In this document: positions 1 to 12,053 of the stretch, piece after piece
Numbering within the stretch: the first letter of the stretch is position 1
Layout: every line of letters starts with the position of its first letter
NCBI GenBank assembly: GCA_009760855.2
Contig: WPIO01000009.1
Coordinates: forward strand, 5,526,001 to 5,590,000
Length of the DNA stretch: 64,000 nucleotides
Origin: Cristatella mucedo
Lineage: Eukaryota > Bryozoa > Phylactolaemata > Cristatellidae
Reading direction: 5' to 3'
Program-made: the position numbers and the translations under genes
Notes under the pieces: model-generated
What the model was told of the DNA's origin: nothing
What the model saw: only the letters and a program-made list of their open reading frames with translations
Database searches by the model: none

Positions 1-690
1 TTTGTGACATTCCGTCTTGACTTCTGTAAATCACTGCATGCTGGTCTACCGGCCTGTGCGCTCAGGCGCTTACAGCTGGTGCAAAACTCTGCAGCTAGAC
101 TTGTCTGTCGTGAGTGTCGCAGTTGCCACATCACACCACTTCTCACCGACCTGCACTGACTCCCAGTCAAACAACGCATTGACTTCAAGGCTTTGTCCAT
201 CACTTTTCATTCTTTGGCTCCAGCCTACCTATCAGATCTACTCCCCCGCCAGGCTAAACATCGTACCACCTGCTTTTCGGAATCTAACTGTTTACCTCGC
301 ACGAACCTCAAATCCTTTAGAGACCGTGCCTTTAGTTCGTATGCTAATAAATCCTGGAACTCTCCCGACATGCGTCAGATCTCCTGAGTTGTCCGCATTT
401 AAAAAGAAACTAAAAAGGCATATATTAACCACCGCATTTGGTGGGGCCATGCGATTCGTCCTTTACATCTTTATGCGTGATGACACTGTGCATTCTGCCA
501 CTAACTATATTTGCATGCTGGCCCTGTGCATGTCACCCCTAACCATGTTATGTTTGTTGTCATCGTGCAAAGCTAGCACTAACCATTCGACCGTGCCTCC
601 TTTGCAGCAAATTTAAGGTGCCTAGAAAGAGACTAATTTCTCTGAGGGAGCCATATCAAATGTATTTACATTATTATTATTATTATTATT
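1..690 (+). mobile_element. L2/CR1-type LINE, 3' end (5' cut by window edge)
   Basis: Degenerate C-terminal reverse transcriptase ORF. Frames read RFDFC-, GLPACAL-, QLVQNSAARLVCRE-, HITPLL- and FGDRAFSSYA-like pieces with several frame breaks. It ends in the family 3' tail (TGCCTAGAAAGAGACTAATT..) and an ATT repeat at 671-690. It is inactive. Confidence 0.85.
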
Positions 691-983
691 CAGCCTTTGT
701 TGAAGGTTTTAGAAATAATTGGCTCTCCCAACCGCCATTTACAGAGGTACTTTAGACGTGAGTATCCTGTAGACAGAGCATCTTCACTTTGAATGCTCGT
801 GACTGTCATTCCCTTTGCACCCAATCTATCTTACACACAATTTTTATGCGACAGACCAATTGAGAGACCGCCGGAAGCACACGATTAGATGGAGAAACTC
901 TAAAGCCTCCACAGCAGCATCCACCGAAATCAGACGCTATAACTGTAAGCTGAAAATTTAGCTGTGAATCATAGATAAGTAAA

Positions 984-1142
984 TATTAGTTGATTTAAAA
1001 GCCTCATTTGAATTTTGGAAGAGTCTAAATGGTTATCACCACCACTTGCAGTTGGCAATAAATGATCGCCCAACTGCAGGATTCGAACCCATGGCCTCGG
1101 TCATGAAAGGCGAGCACTTTATCTCCCGGTGTAAAATGGCCC
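984..1142 (-). mobile_element. SINE-A copy
   Basis: tRNA-derived SINE in reverse orientation. The B box reads GGATTCGAACCC on the plus strand within CAACTGCAGGATTCGAACCC, and the distal end carries the family sequence GTTGATTTAAAAGCCTCATT. Confidence 0.75.
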
Positions 1143-2730
1143 TTATTTAGTTCATCGGACAGTTTAAATCTGCAGTGCTAGCGTGGAACAAAGAACCAAT
1201 GTCGTTAAGCAGAACTATGGGGACGTCTCATGACGTCTTTAAGCCTGACAAGTTAAAATGAGTGTTAGTATAACTCTCACCATTGATTTGATAGTAAGTG
1301 AGTTTAACTCCCGGTGACGGCGTGAAGCCAATCTGTTTCATTCATTCGTGAGCAACTACGGCATTCTGGTGTTTAGTGGCGATTTCTAAATTCGGCTGTC
1401 GGCGTGACAACTCGTGTACTATACGCGTAACGTCCCACTAGCGGCTGCTGCACTCGTGGAGCGGCAGTAGAATGCAATGACGCTGATGGCACCAAGAATT
1501 ATGGGTGGCTGAGCTAGCAGTGAGATTTTCATGCGGCTACCAAACGGAATCATCGCGGCTTTGAAAGCATTCTTCATTCAGGGAAGAACTCTTGCCTGGT
1601 CTCCGGCATCAAGCGCAGACTTCCGGCGCCGAAGAAAACATCTTACCAGAACAGGTGAGTTGCCCGTGGACATTTGTTCAGCGAAGCTAATGTAAAGACC
1701 TTTCTTTGGACCAGCGCTATCTTCTGCTGGCAGCAAAGTGGACATCTGCGTGCCCGCACTAAACCACCGTTCACGGGCAGTCCTCTGGGCCGGTTTCCCG
1801 AAAATGAGATTCTCCCCGAAATGAGCCAAAGTGTGATGAGGAAGCTCTCGAAGCTATTTCGAAGCTCTCGACCGCACACGAGGACAGATCGATCGGCGTG
1901 AGCGCCCAGCTATTCTACCTCGCTGCTCGCGCATGAAAGATAGCAGCCCAGTCAGAGGAGGCTGCGTCCACGATACGGCTCGGAACGTGAGGCGCAGCAA
2001 TTAAATCCGCCCCGCGCCCCTGAGTGCTGCAAAGGGCATCCTGTACGGCGTTCTGGTATGCCTCGCCGCGGCGATTGCTTTGCAGAGCGGTTCTTGAATT
2101 ATTGAGTTTCGCAGTGGTATTTCGATAGGGGTGAGATCTCTGACTTAACAAGCACTTGAGAGGTGCTGGCCTCGCGCTGCGCTCTGCTCGCTATGCGCCG
2201 ACGCTCGGGAACGTGAAGCCCAATGAGCCGTAATGCGGCTCTGCCCGCCTCGGCGTCTATGGTCTGGCGGGCTATTGCTGGCTGCACCAGCCAACACCTA
2301 CCGGTAAGCACGCTCTGGGTGAGTTGCTATTTTGAAAGCCTACTGCAGTTTTACGCCCTGACAGCAAGTAAGCGACGGTACAGATACACGTTCGTGTCCG
2401 AGAACAACTGCGTATTTGGGCTCGCAGTGCGAAGGGTCGTGATTGTCCTCTCCTGCGCCCACGTTCTCACTGCCCCCTTCTCTGCTCATCGTGACTCATC
2501 ATAAAACATCAACTCATTAAACCGTAACCCCTTATAAGCCATAAACCATAAAACCACACCTGCGGTCTTTTCGGGTATGGTTGAATCCCTTATTATGCCT
2601 CTACTAATTAAAGCAGGTCCGTCACGCCGCAAGATGGAGCACTTCCGTCAACCGGAAAGATGGCGCAGTATTGTCTTCCGCGACAGAACTACTTTGACTC
2701 GGCGAAGCGAGTCCACAGGCAGTGTGCTGC
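1143..2730. other. Intergenic, no gene recognised
   Basis: Mostly unique, moderately GC-rich sequence. Short open frames on both strands show no domain, splice-phase series or repeat that would support a gene. Confidence 0.4.
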
Positions 2731-2734
2731 TCGT

Positions 2735-2865
2735 AGCGGCAGAAGAGCCTTAACGGCTGTCACCGCCACTTGCGATGAGCGAAACAGGATCGCCCGCTTC
2801 AGGACTCGAACCTGCGGTCTGGGTCTATTAAAACGGGAGCGCCTTAAAGCCTTCAAGCGAGCCGG
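2735..2865 (-). mobile_element. SINE-A fragment
   Basis: Carries GGCAGAAGAGCCTTAACGGC and GGACTCGAACCTGCGG, the reverse of the family tail motif and B box. It is diverged and truncated. Confidence 0.6.
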
Positions 2866-4835
2866 ATGTCGTTGACACTCCGATTCCCTGCACTCCTCTC
2901 TTTAGCAGCGCATCAAGCCAGCAGCCAACTTGCAGTCTTGGCGCCGCTAGGCCGCAGTCTCGACCTGCTCTGTCCTCGCTGTTATTTCTCATTCCGTTTG
3001 TCCTGCCGACTTTTTCGATGCCCTTGCCCTGGGCTCATTCGCACGATCGCGGGGCGACGAAAATGGACGTTGCCCCACGAGTTTCGAGTTGTTGGTGCTC
3101 GACGACGACGGCTACATTGTATCATACGCAGGCAACACAAGCGTGCGAGCGTACATTTGGATGCAAAGGCCTTCACGGAAGTAGCTCCGGAGCGCCAGTA
3201 GAGAAGATTAGAGAAAGTGAGCGAGAAGATGGAACAGCGAGTGAATAGCGTGCACTCAGGCCGACGCAGTGGCAGAAAGTTCTTGCTGCAGATCTAGCGG
3301 GTCACGCGACCACAGATGACCCGTTCCAATTAAATCCAGCTTATTTAGTACTGTCTAACTGCGGTGCCTAATGATGGTGCTCAGCGTGCCCTTTGGCCGG
3401 GCGGATTGGTGTGAGTGTGGCTGTGGCTGAACAGCATTTCGGGCGTGGCCACGCCTACACCCTCACTGGCCAGAAACCTGTGTTTTGCAGTTTACTGCAA
3501 GTTTATGTCATGAAGATGCGGTCCAGCTCCACCTGACGTCGGATTCCGCCTCCTCGGCGATGTCTTGGCCTCGGGGAGCATAGAGCTCCCCGAGGCCTTA
3601 GCGGAAGTGAGAGCACACTACAGAGGGAGATAAGTTACGTTGCATTACTTCCACATAGTGTACTCACGCTAGTAGCTCTCCGAGCACGGTCATGTCCCTA
3701 CGAAGCTGAGGATCCCTGTTTTAAACGCGTTGTCTCCCTACAATGTCCCTTTTTTTTACTGTTACTACGCTATGTCACTATGCCACTACGTATGTTACCA
3801 TGTCATCATATGTCTACCCTGCTAGAATCGCATGCTCGTCCATGACAGAGTTGAGCAAGACAATATGAGAGATTACTTCGGCATTTCAGTGACCTGCATG
3901 ATAGGTGAAAGCCAAAACGAAAATACTTATAATAATAATATGCCTTGTTTAGCCAACGCTTCGCCGGGCCCTTTACTACTCGCTGCAACAGAACCAACAA
4001 CCAAGATTTGATGATAAGCTAGGTTTCGTGCTGGAAAAACAGAACATGCAAAAGCACATCAGAAGAGACTCGGTGCCGCTGATTAGTGAGATTGCTTACG
4101 CCGGTAAGTAAGTAATATACCCTGGATCATGCAGAGGTAAGCGAACAATCCACATAGAAACACTAAAAGTCGGGTTCACTGAAGTGAACAGAAAGATGAC
4201 GGAAACAGATGCGTCTTTAGCAAAGACCTAAATGGTGCTAAGTCAATGCTGGTAGAGACCGGGTGGGGGCCAGGAGCGGGAGTCGTGCAAACGAACTGAA
4301 GGTGCGATCAGCAAAAGACCTTATGGAGTTCGAGGAATGACGAGACAACGGATTCAAAAGACTAAAATGATTTAGAGCAATTCGTGTATGACTAATTGCG
4401 AAAATTTTGAGTGCAAAATCGGCCAGGCTAGTGACTTGATGCAGACTGTGAGCGACTCCTGAGCAATAATCATTAGGAACAGAATATTTCGTAGACTGTG
4501 GCTTAGATTGTATAAAGGTAATTTGAAGCGATGATTACTCAGCTTTATTTCAAGCATAGTCTCAGTCTGATATGACTCTCATAGTATGTGAAATGTAAAG
4601 TCGGGCGTATGTAAGAGCATGGTCTTGTTATTAACGTTTGTTTCTTGATCGCTCTGCTCGCGCTCTGCCATTGCCACCAAACCTGCGTCTATTGTGCTTT
4701 TGCTACTAATCGGCGAGCCACATTGCAGGAGTAGCTTTACTAATATCTGTCGTGCATTTTAAGTACTTGCGAACGTTTTAGCCTTCGGGACAAGGTGTTC
4801 ATTCTTCACAATCCGGATCTTGTGTTCGATTTCTG
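2866..4835. other. Intergenic, no gene recognised
   Basis: No coding exon supported. It holds a 13-bp perfect hairpin at 3567-3597 (reported separately) and otherwise unremarkable sequence. Confidence 0.4.
3567..3597. repeat. 13-bp perfect hairpin
   Basis: GGCCTCGGGGAGC, loop ATAGA, then its exact reverse complement. No T-run or gene end accompanies it, so a terminator role is not implied. Confidence 0.85.
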
Positions 4836-4839
4836 GGTT

Positions 4840-4995
4840 TTAGCCGAGGGGTGATGTGCTCGCTCTTTACGACCTCGGTCGCGAGTTTGAGTCTTGCAGC
4901 AGGCAATCCTTTATTGCCCACTGCCATCCGGGTGACTGCTGCCGGTAAGTCTCTTCTGCTCCTATATAAATGAGGCTGTTTGATCAGCTTTACTT
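4840..4995 (+). mobile_element. SINE-A copy, diverged
   Basis: Contains a degenerate B box (GAGTTTGAGTCTTG), the family segment AATCCTTTATTGCCCACTGC, and the tail CTCTTCTGCTCCTATATAAA followed by TGAGGCTGTTTGATCAGC. Confidence 0.65.
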
Positions 4996-4999
4996 TTTT

Positions 5000-6938
5000 C
5001 CCTCTTGCGGGCAAGCCTGTATTTACCGCTGCAAGTAGTGTGAGAGCTCGCCAGGCTCTGCTTGCACGAGATCAATGCGGCAGTCGAATCGGACGACCTT
5101 GACCTACTTTAATGTGCCTGCTGAGCGCTTATAAGCTGGCATCCAACCGCAACCTCGTGCTCAGCTCAGTTTATCCGTAGTGCATAAAAAGCGCCTGAGG
5201 GAGGAGCATCGCTGGTATCCTTTAGAGCTCGCTTGTCTTTTTTAGTAAAAGTAAAAAGCCCATTTTACGTTGATGTTACTTAGCAGACGCGCAAGCGAGT
5301 TCCGCGCGCGAAGAGGAAAAAACCACAAGATGTACCCGATGCGGTAAGAAACTGGCCATTACATCGGAAGACAGAAGTGCATGCTGGCTGTCAGTTATGC
5401 TTTCAGTGCCAGCATCCAACTGGGAAGAGTGATAAGTTAGTTAAGAGATCTGTCTTATCTTATAAGCGACAAGTTAAGAGATAAGACAAGCTCTGGCAGT
5501 TTTACCAAGGCACATGGCCACAGCATGTCGACTTTGATACGGCGGTCGTAGGCTAAGAAAATTGCGGTTCAACTCCACGTTGTGTATGCAGTGTTCTCGG
5601 AAAAGCTAAGGCTCAGCAGTTATGCATGCCGCGAGTAAAATAGTTACCCAAAGTTGAAATAGCAATGTGAAAACTTTTTTTTTTCTTTTAATTAACCTTC
5701 CAAATACAAAGTTGCTCATGCATAAGAAGCGAACGGAGCTTAACAAGCATAAACCCTACAAACTAAGCGTACAGATTTATAAGTCACCTTGGATTACGGA
5801 TGAATACCGAAAAAAATGTAATTATATTCTACCCGCTTCACGAAAGGTTCGCATTCAATAAGTGCGTGCATACAGTAAACAATTGAGCACACTGAATATA
5901 AAGGGACTCTACTGTATTTTTCTGAAGATCCGTTGTTTTATGAAATACTTGTTGGTATCGACCCCGGGGCTAAAAATTACAGGTTAGATGCCAAGAGATT
6001 GAGACGAAAAATGGAAATACGTTTCATTTCAAGTTCATCTGGAGAAGTTTTGGACCATTATAACTGCGACAGCTTTCATCGAAGTGTGCATTAGCAGCCA
6101 TGTCGCGAACGGGCGGCCAGTTCGCGTGCGTAAAACATTCGAATTTCCGCAGATGCCGCCAACTTTAGCCCAATTTTTCTCAAACACACGGACGAGTAGC
6201 GTATTTTTCTGCCGAGCAGCAATTGCATCTCGGTCCGTTCGCAGAACGTTAATGCTATCAGCGTAGGGATACATTCAACAACGTGACGGGACAGCTGCAC
6301 GACCATAAACGTTCAGCCAAAATCGCTTCATTAGCCCTGCAGCAATATTCGCTCATTAAGTGGCTATAGTTTGTATGACAAGAGCACGTTAAAGATAAAT
6401 AACATTCGGCTCACAATATCCGACAACAGTCTGACGAAGGCATTGGATACTAAACTTTAGCAAGCTACCATGCCAAGAAGTCTGGGAAATGCTACTCTAT
6501 TAAACGTGAGAGCTACACGTGCGTCGCCTTTCAGCGAGAGATGGAGAGAGAAAGAGATAGGGGTTGAGATGGAGAACTAGGCATTCTAAGCAGGACGCTG
6601 CCTATTTGATGCAACCCTTATACCGGTACGCAGTTAGTCGCCGCCATTCAATGCGCACCTAAAGCATGGAGTTCGTATTCAGGCTCGGGTAAAGTTCTTT
6701 TTCTTATTTTACAGTAGCTGGTTCGCACTAGCCCGTTCGGCATTTGCAGGAGGATTGCCTTGTTTAGCGCTATATATATAGTTACTTGCAGTCCGGTACT
6801 AATCTGACCTGAATTACGGCTCTCAGGATTTGCGGATCCTGAATTCTAAAGACTAAGTATCTAATGAATAATATTCTTAGAATAGCTAAAAAAGATTGCA
6901 ATTTTGACCCTTGGTCGTTCATGTGTCTGCTAACTTTA
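5000..6938. other. Intergenic, no gene recognised
   Basis: No supported exon. A short imperfect inverted repeat lies near 5454-5495 (GTCTTATCTT against AAGAGATAAGAC). Confidence 0.4.
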
Positions 6939-6940
6939 GG

Positions 6941-7092
6941 CGCGCTGGCTTGGCCCGGTGGTCAGGGTGCTAGCCTTGACCAAGCTCAAGGTAAACTTAC
7001 TTAATTACCGAGTTCGTGGGCTCAAGTCCGTGGCATATGTAGAGAGCCTGAATAAAGTTCTCTTATGGTGCTATACAAATGAATTATATATT
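6941..7092 (+). mobile_element. SINE-B copy
   Basis: tRNA-like head (GGCTTGGCCCGGTGGTCAGG), B-box-like GGGCTCAAGTCC, then the LINE-like tail: AGAGCCTGAATAAAGTTCTC, TTATGGTGCTATACAAATGA and ATTATAT. Confidence 0.8.
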
Positions 7093-7404
7093 AAATAAAT
7101 GTAAGGATATTTCCCTGGGCAGCTGTCGAGTATACAACCAGACGTCGGCCAAACAGATTCGCGTCTGAGGTATTTATGTTGTTGCTGGCGGCCGTGCTCT
7201 GCTATAGGCATACGTAAGTAGATAGGTGCGGCTTTAACAACTAAATATATATATACATATATATTTATATTGTAATGAACGCATGTTTAGAGGCTCCGAA
7301 GCTAAATTCCTTACTAGAAACACAGAGCGCGTAACTACTCCAGTCCTTAAGTATGCGTTCTAGGCGGACAGCGGCGAGAGTCTCACCGCTGTCGGCGGCA
7401 TATA

Positions 7405-8970
7405 GATCAGTGTCAGCACGCATGAGCGCATGAAGGTCGAATCACGAGGACTCACTAAATGGTGTCATAAATAGATGCGCTTAGCTTCTTTTTAAATGTG
7501 GACAAGTCAGGAGATGTCGTGACGCAGGTTGGGAAAAGTTTCAGGCTTTAGGAGCATACGAACTAAAGGCAGGGTCTCCAAAGGAGTTAAAGTTTGTACG
7601 ATGTATAGGTAAACAGTTAGACCTCAAAGTGAGTGACAAAACCTTGAATTTGATGCATTGCTTGGTCGGCGAGAAGTTGTGCGATGTGGCAACTGCGACG
7701 CTCACGACAGGCAAACCTAGTTGCAGGTTTTTTCACCAGCTGTAAGTGCCAGAATGCACGGGCCGGTAGACCAGCAAGCAGTGGGTTGCTGCAGTCAAGA
7801 CAGGATGTCACAAGTGCATGGACCAATTTAGTTGCTGTATCCCTGTCTAAACAGGCCCGAACTTTAGCGATGTAATGTAGCTGCAAGTAGCCAGACTTGA
7901 CTGTGGAGCTGATGTGGTCGTCCAATGAAAGGTCACTTTGGAACATGACACCTAGATTTCGCACAGATTCAACAGGAGATATGCTGGCAGAGCCGATTTT
8001 GAGCGTTAGCCTTTCCAATATATGAATCACTTTTGGTTTGCCCACAACTAGTAAGTTGGTCGTATCATCATTCAATTTAAGAAAATATGTTGCCATTCAC
8101 TTGCGGATGTCATCAACGCTCGCAGCAAGGGAATAGAGAAAATTCGACGTGCTGGAGGGCTGGGAGGAATCAAAGTAGAGGTACAACTGTGTGCCATCTG
8201 CATAGAAGTGAAAGCCTAGATTTTACTTGGCAATTACATCGGCAAGAGGGAGAATATAAACCGTGAAAAGAACCAGACCTAGCAGGGAGCCCTGAGGTAC
8301 CCGATATTTTAGAGGTGCCTTGGATGATCTTTGTCCATTCACATCAATACTCTGGAGTCTCCCACTGAGATAGGACCTGCACCATTGCAATGTGCCAGTA
8401 ATGCCCAGGCGAGATGAAAGGCGCTCAAGAATAACTTGGTGATCGGTAGTATCAAAAGCTGCCGAAAGAATGAGCAAAACAACCAGAGAGACTCTCTCTC
8501 AACCTAAGTCTGCATTCTTAAGTAGGTCGTTGTACACCCGAAGCAGTGCTGACTCTGTCGGGTGATTAGCTCTAAAACCAGACTGGAACGTACTAGCAAA
8601 GTTTGAAGTTTCAATATATGACTTCAGCTAGTCTGCCACGATTCGTTCCACTGTCTTCGATAGGAAGGGAAGAAGGGAAACTGGGCGGTAGTTGCTCAAG
8701 TTCTCTAAGCCTAGTGTCGCTTTTTTGAGTAGTGGTCTGATAACAGCTTTTTTGAAAGGTGCTGAGAAATGGCCTGACGCTAACGACATATTTATTATGT
8801 TAGTTACGCGTGGCAGCAGCAGCAGATCAGTGCATAGTAAAAGCAGGACAGTGGGAATAGGGTCCAAGGACTAGCTGTCTTCTTTGATTGCGACATGCAC
8901 TTCAGGACGATTACACTAGTGACCTGCTTGAATGTAGACATTGAGGTACTACATGGAATTGAGGGACAGC
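7405..8970 (-). mobile_element. L2/CR1-type LINE, truncated and mutated
   Basis: Minus-strand pieces in family order: DPIPTVLL..., NYRPVSLLPFLSKTVERIV, AAFDTTDHQVILERLSSR, YRVPQGSLLGLVLF, FYADGTQLYLYFDSSQ, LKLNDDTTNLLVVGKP, NLGVMFQSDLSLDDHISSTV and QLVKKPATRFACRERRS. The reverse transcriptase catalytic YADD reads YADG and the frame is broken several times. Its upstream end abuts the 3' tail of the next LINE at 8973, so two insertions meet here. Confidence 0.9.
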
Positions 8971-8972
8971 AT

Positions 8973-11940
8973 TAATAATAATAATAATAATAATATTGCA
9001 CTTGATAAAGCGCCCTCAGAGAACTTAATCTCTTTCTAGGCGCTTTACATTTGCTGCAAAGGGAAATGCAATTGAATGGTAAGCAAACTCATGCTTGAAA
9101 AACAAACAAAATGAATATTATGGCTAGGGGTGACATGCACAGGGTCAGCATGCAAATGTGGTTAGTGGCAGCATGCACAGTGTCAGCACGCATAAGCACA
9201 TCAAGGACGAATCACCGAGACCCACTAAATGCTGTCCTAAGTAGGTGTGTTTTTAAGTTCTTTTTAAATGTGGTCAGGTCAGGGGATGTTCTGACACAGG
9301 TCGGGAGGGAGTTCCAGGCTTTGGGAGCATACGAACTAAATGCACTGTCTCCAGAGGATTTAAAGTTTGTACGAGGTATTCGTAGACTGTTGGATTCCGA
9401 AAAGCAGGTGGTACGATGCTTGGCCTGATGAGGGAGTATATCGGAGAGATAGGCTGGAGCCATAGAATGAAGGGACCTAAAAGTGAGCGACAAAACCTTG
9501 AAGTCAATCCGTCGCTTTGACTGGTAGCCAGTGCAGGTCGGCGAGAAGTGGAGTAATGTGGCAACTGCAACGCTCACGAAAGACAAGCCTAGCTGCGGAG
9601 TTTTGCACCAGCTGCAATCGCCTGATCACACATGCTGGTAGGCCAGTAAGCAGTGAGCTGCAGAAGTCGAGACGTCTTGTCACGAATGCATGGACCAACT
9701 TGGACGTGGTATCCTTATCTAAACAAGCCCGAATTTTAGCAATGTTATGAAGCTGAAAATAGGCAGATTTGACTGTGGAGCTGATATGGTTGTCTAACGA
9801 GAGGTTGCTTTGGAATATGACACCTAGATTTCGAGCTGATTCGACAGGAGATGTGCTGGCAGAGCCAATTTTGAGAGTCAGCCTTTCCAATTTCTGAATC
9901 ACACTTGGTTTACCCATAACTAGTAAGTTAGTTTTATCATCGTTTAGTTTTAGAAAATTTTCTGCCATCCATGTGCGGATGTCATCAATGCATGCAGCAA
10001 GTGAGTTGAGAGAATTTGAGGTGCTCGAAGGCTGGGAGGGATCAAAGCAAACGTACAACTGAGTGTCATCCGCATAGAAGTGAAAGCCTAGATTGTGATT
10101 GGCAATCACATCAGCAAGAGGGAGAGTATAAACCGTGAAAAGAGCCGGACCTAGCACGGAGCCCTGAGGTACTCCATATTTCAGAGTTACTTCAGATGAT
10201 CTTTGTCCATTCACGTCAATACTCTGGAGTCTCCCACTGAGATAGGACCTGAACCACTGCAGACCAGTGCCAGTGATGCCCAGGCGAGATGAGAGGCGCT
10301 CTAGAAGAACTTTGTGATCGATGGTATCAAAAGCTGCCCAAAGATCGAGCAAAACAAGCAGAGACACTCTACCCATGTCTGCATTCCTAAGTAGGTCGTT
10401 GTATACCCGAAGCAATGCTGACTCTGTGGAGTTATTAGCTCGAAAGCCAGACTGGAACTTACTAGCAAGGTGTGAGGTATCGATATTTGAGTTCAGCTGG
10501 TCTGCCACGACCCGTTCCAGTATTCCAGTGGGGATGCTGCCATCTTAGGGATGAACTCCCTGATCTTGTCTATCTTCTGGATTTGGAAGCTTGAGAAGCA
10601 ATCAGCTAGATCATCACAAGAATCATTTGATAAGGAGCTAACCTGGGACCGGTTAAGGAGATGATGAATCGTCATCAGCATTTTTGGATTGTTCATCTGT
10701 GATTCAACGATTTGTTTATAAAAGCTAGCCTTGACCTTTACTTTGATCGATTGGTACAATCTACAGTAGTCTTCGTATGCCTGTCGATGGACAGTCAGTC
10801 CTGATCTTTCGTATTCTTTTCAAGCTTTCGCTTAGTAGACCTGGCTAGTTTAGTGTCTGAGGTAGACCATAGGCCGTCTGGGTGAGGACGCACAGTGTGC
10901 TTAACTAGGGGTGCAAACTCGATGAGCGCGTCAGCTAGTGTCGTGTTGTAGCAATCTACAAATGATGAAAGGTCGGAAGGGGGATTGAGCAGCAGAGACG
11001 TGACAGATATTTTCTCACGGACAGCATCGATATCAAGGGCCTTGACGTTTCGCGATTCACAGGTGATTTTAGATGAGGAAGAGGAGGACACACATTATAG
11101 ACTGAATGAGGCCTGCATGCGGTCAGATAAGTATGATTTGGTTATAATTGGTGGTGACAAATTGCAGTTACATGAGAAAATTTGGTCGAGTGTGTGATCC
11201 TGAATGTGAGTAGCACCATGCACATGAGCTACGAGAGACAATGAATCAGTCAATGCACGAAATTCAGTGCTGAAGGCGTCGGATAAGTTATCAAAATGAA
11301 TGCTGAAACCACCCATAATAAGGAAAGGTCAATTTCTTGCAAACAGAATCGAAATAAGGTCACAGAAATCTGAGATAAAGGAGATCTTGGTTCCTGATGG
11401 GCGACAGACTACAGCCACCATTGGTAGCTTGTTGTCTGGTGAAATCAAGACAATAGATTCGAAAGACTGCTTCGAGGGTGCTGCAAATGGCTTGAAGTCA
11501 AATTTCTAGAACGTGATAATAGCTCCACTTCCAGTTTTGATCGATCTAGGGGTGTGAAAGAATGAGAAACCAGCCGGCGTAGTGTCTCTAACCGTCGGCA
11601 ATTTACCGACTTTTGCCAAGTTTCAGTCAAGGCGAGCATGTTGGGACCTTCTTCAGAAATGATTTCGCATATTACTAGAGATGTATTGCACATTGAGCGA
11701 GGATTCCAAAGACTAAGGTTAAATTGGGCCGCCGGAGTTATAACAGGCCTGATGACCACTAAGTTAGAGAGATTCCCAGTGACGCTTGAGGGAGGACGTG
11801 CTGAGCGGCTAGAGACAATGCTAGGAATACCAAACGATCGAGTACTCAGCTCGCAGCTCCCGCTAAACGAGCGGCTCTTTTGGTAATTTATAATTAAGAA
11901 ATCTTAGCAACAGCCTTCTTGAAGTTCAAGTAACTGCTAA
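8973..11940 (-). mobile_element. L2/CR1-type LINE with endonuclease and reverse transcriptase parts
   Basis: The most complete copy. Minus strand, 5' to 3': apurinic-type endonuclease (LSLWNPRSMCN, LALTETWQ, IMGGFSIHFD, DQIFS) at about 11760-10800; linker; reverse transcriptase at 10508-9504 (ADQLNSNIDTSHLASKFQSG, DTIDHKVLLERL, YGVPQGSVLGPALF, YADDTQLYVCFDPSQPS, LKLNDDKTNLLVMGKP); C-terminal part at 9586-9212 (FSSYAPKAWNSLP); then the tail and a (TAA) repeat at 8973-8996. YADD is intact. The endonuclease GDFN motif reads GGFS, frames are interrupted at least four times, and the DPIPT-to-RPVSLLPF segment is deleted near 10525. It is not autonomous now. Confidence 0.93.
9504..10508 (-). pseudogene. 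Reverse transcriptase ORF of the LINE, 334 residues
   Basis: Longest intact retrotransposon frame in the window. It contains SGFRANNSTESALLRV, AFDTIDHKVLLERLSSRLG, YLSGRLQSIDVNGQ, VPQGSVLGPALFTVY, FHFYADDTQLY, LNDDKTNLLVMG, NLGVIFQSNLSLDNHIS and RLDFCSSLLTGLPAC. The first residues follow a deletion junction. The frame shifts at its end into the segment that finishes at 9212. Confidence 0.9.
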
Positions 11941-11967
11941 ATGTCAGCTTTGTTCTCTCACGCTCAA

Positions 11968-11970
<3 letters not shown>

Positions 11971-12050
<80 letters not shown>
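11971..12050. repeat. (CT)n microsatellite
   Basis: An uninterrupted CT run of about 80 bases, followed by imperfect CT-rich sequence to about 12290. Confidence 0.97.

Positions 12051-12053
<3 letters not shown>

Noticed and set aside
3567-3597. Transcription terminator
   Set aside because: Hairpin only, no T run and no gene end; the genome is eukaryotic.
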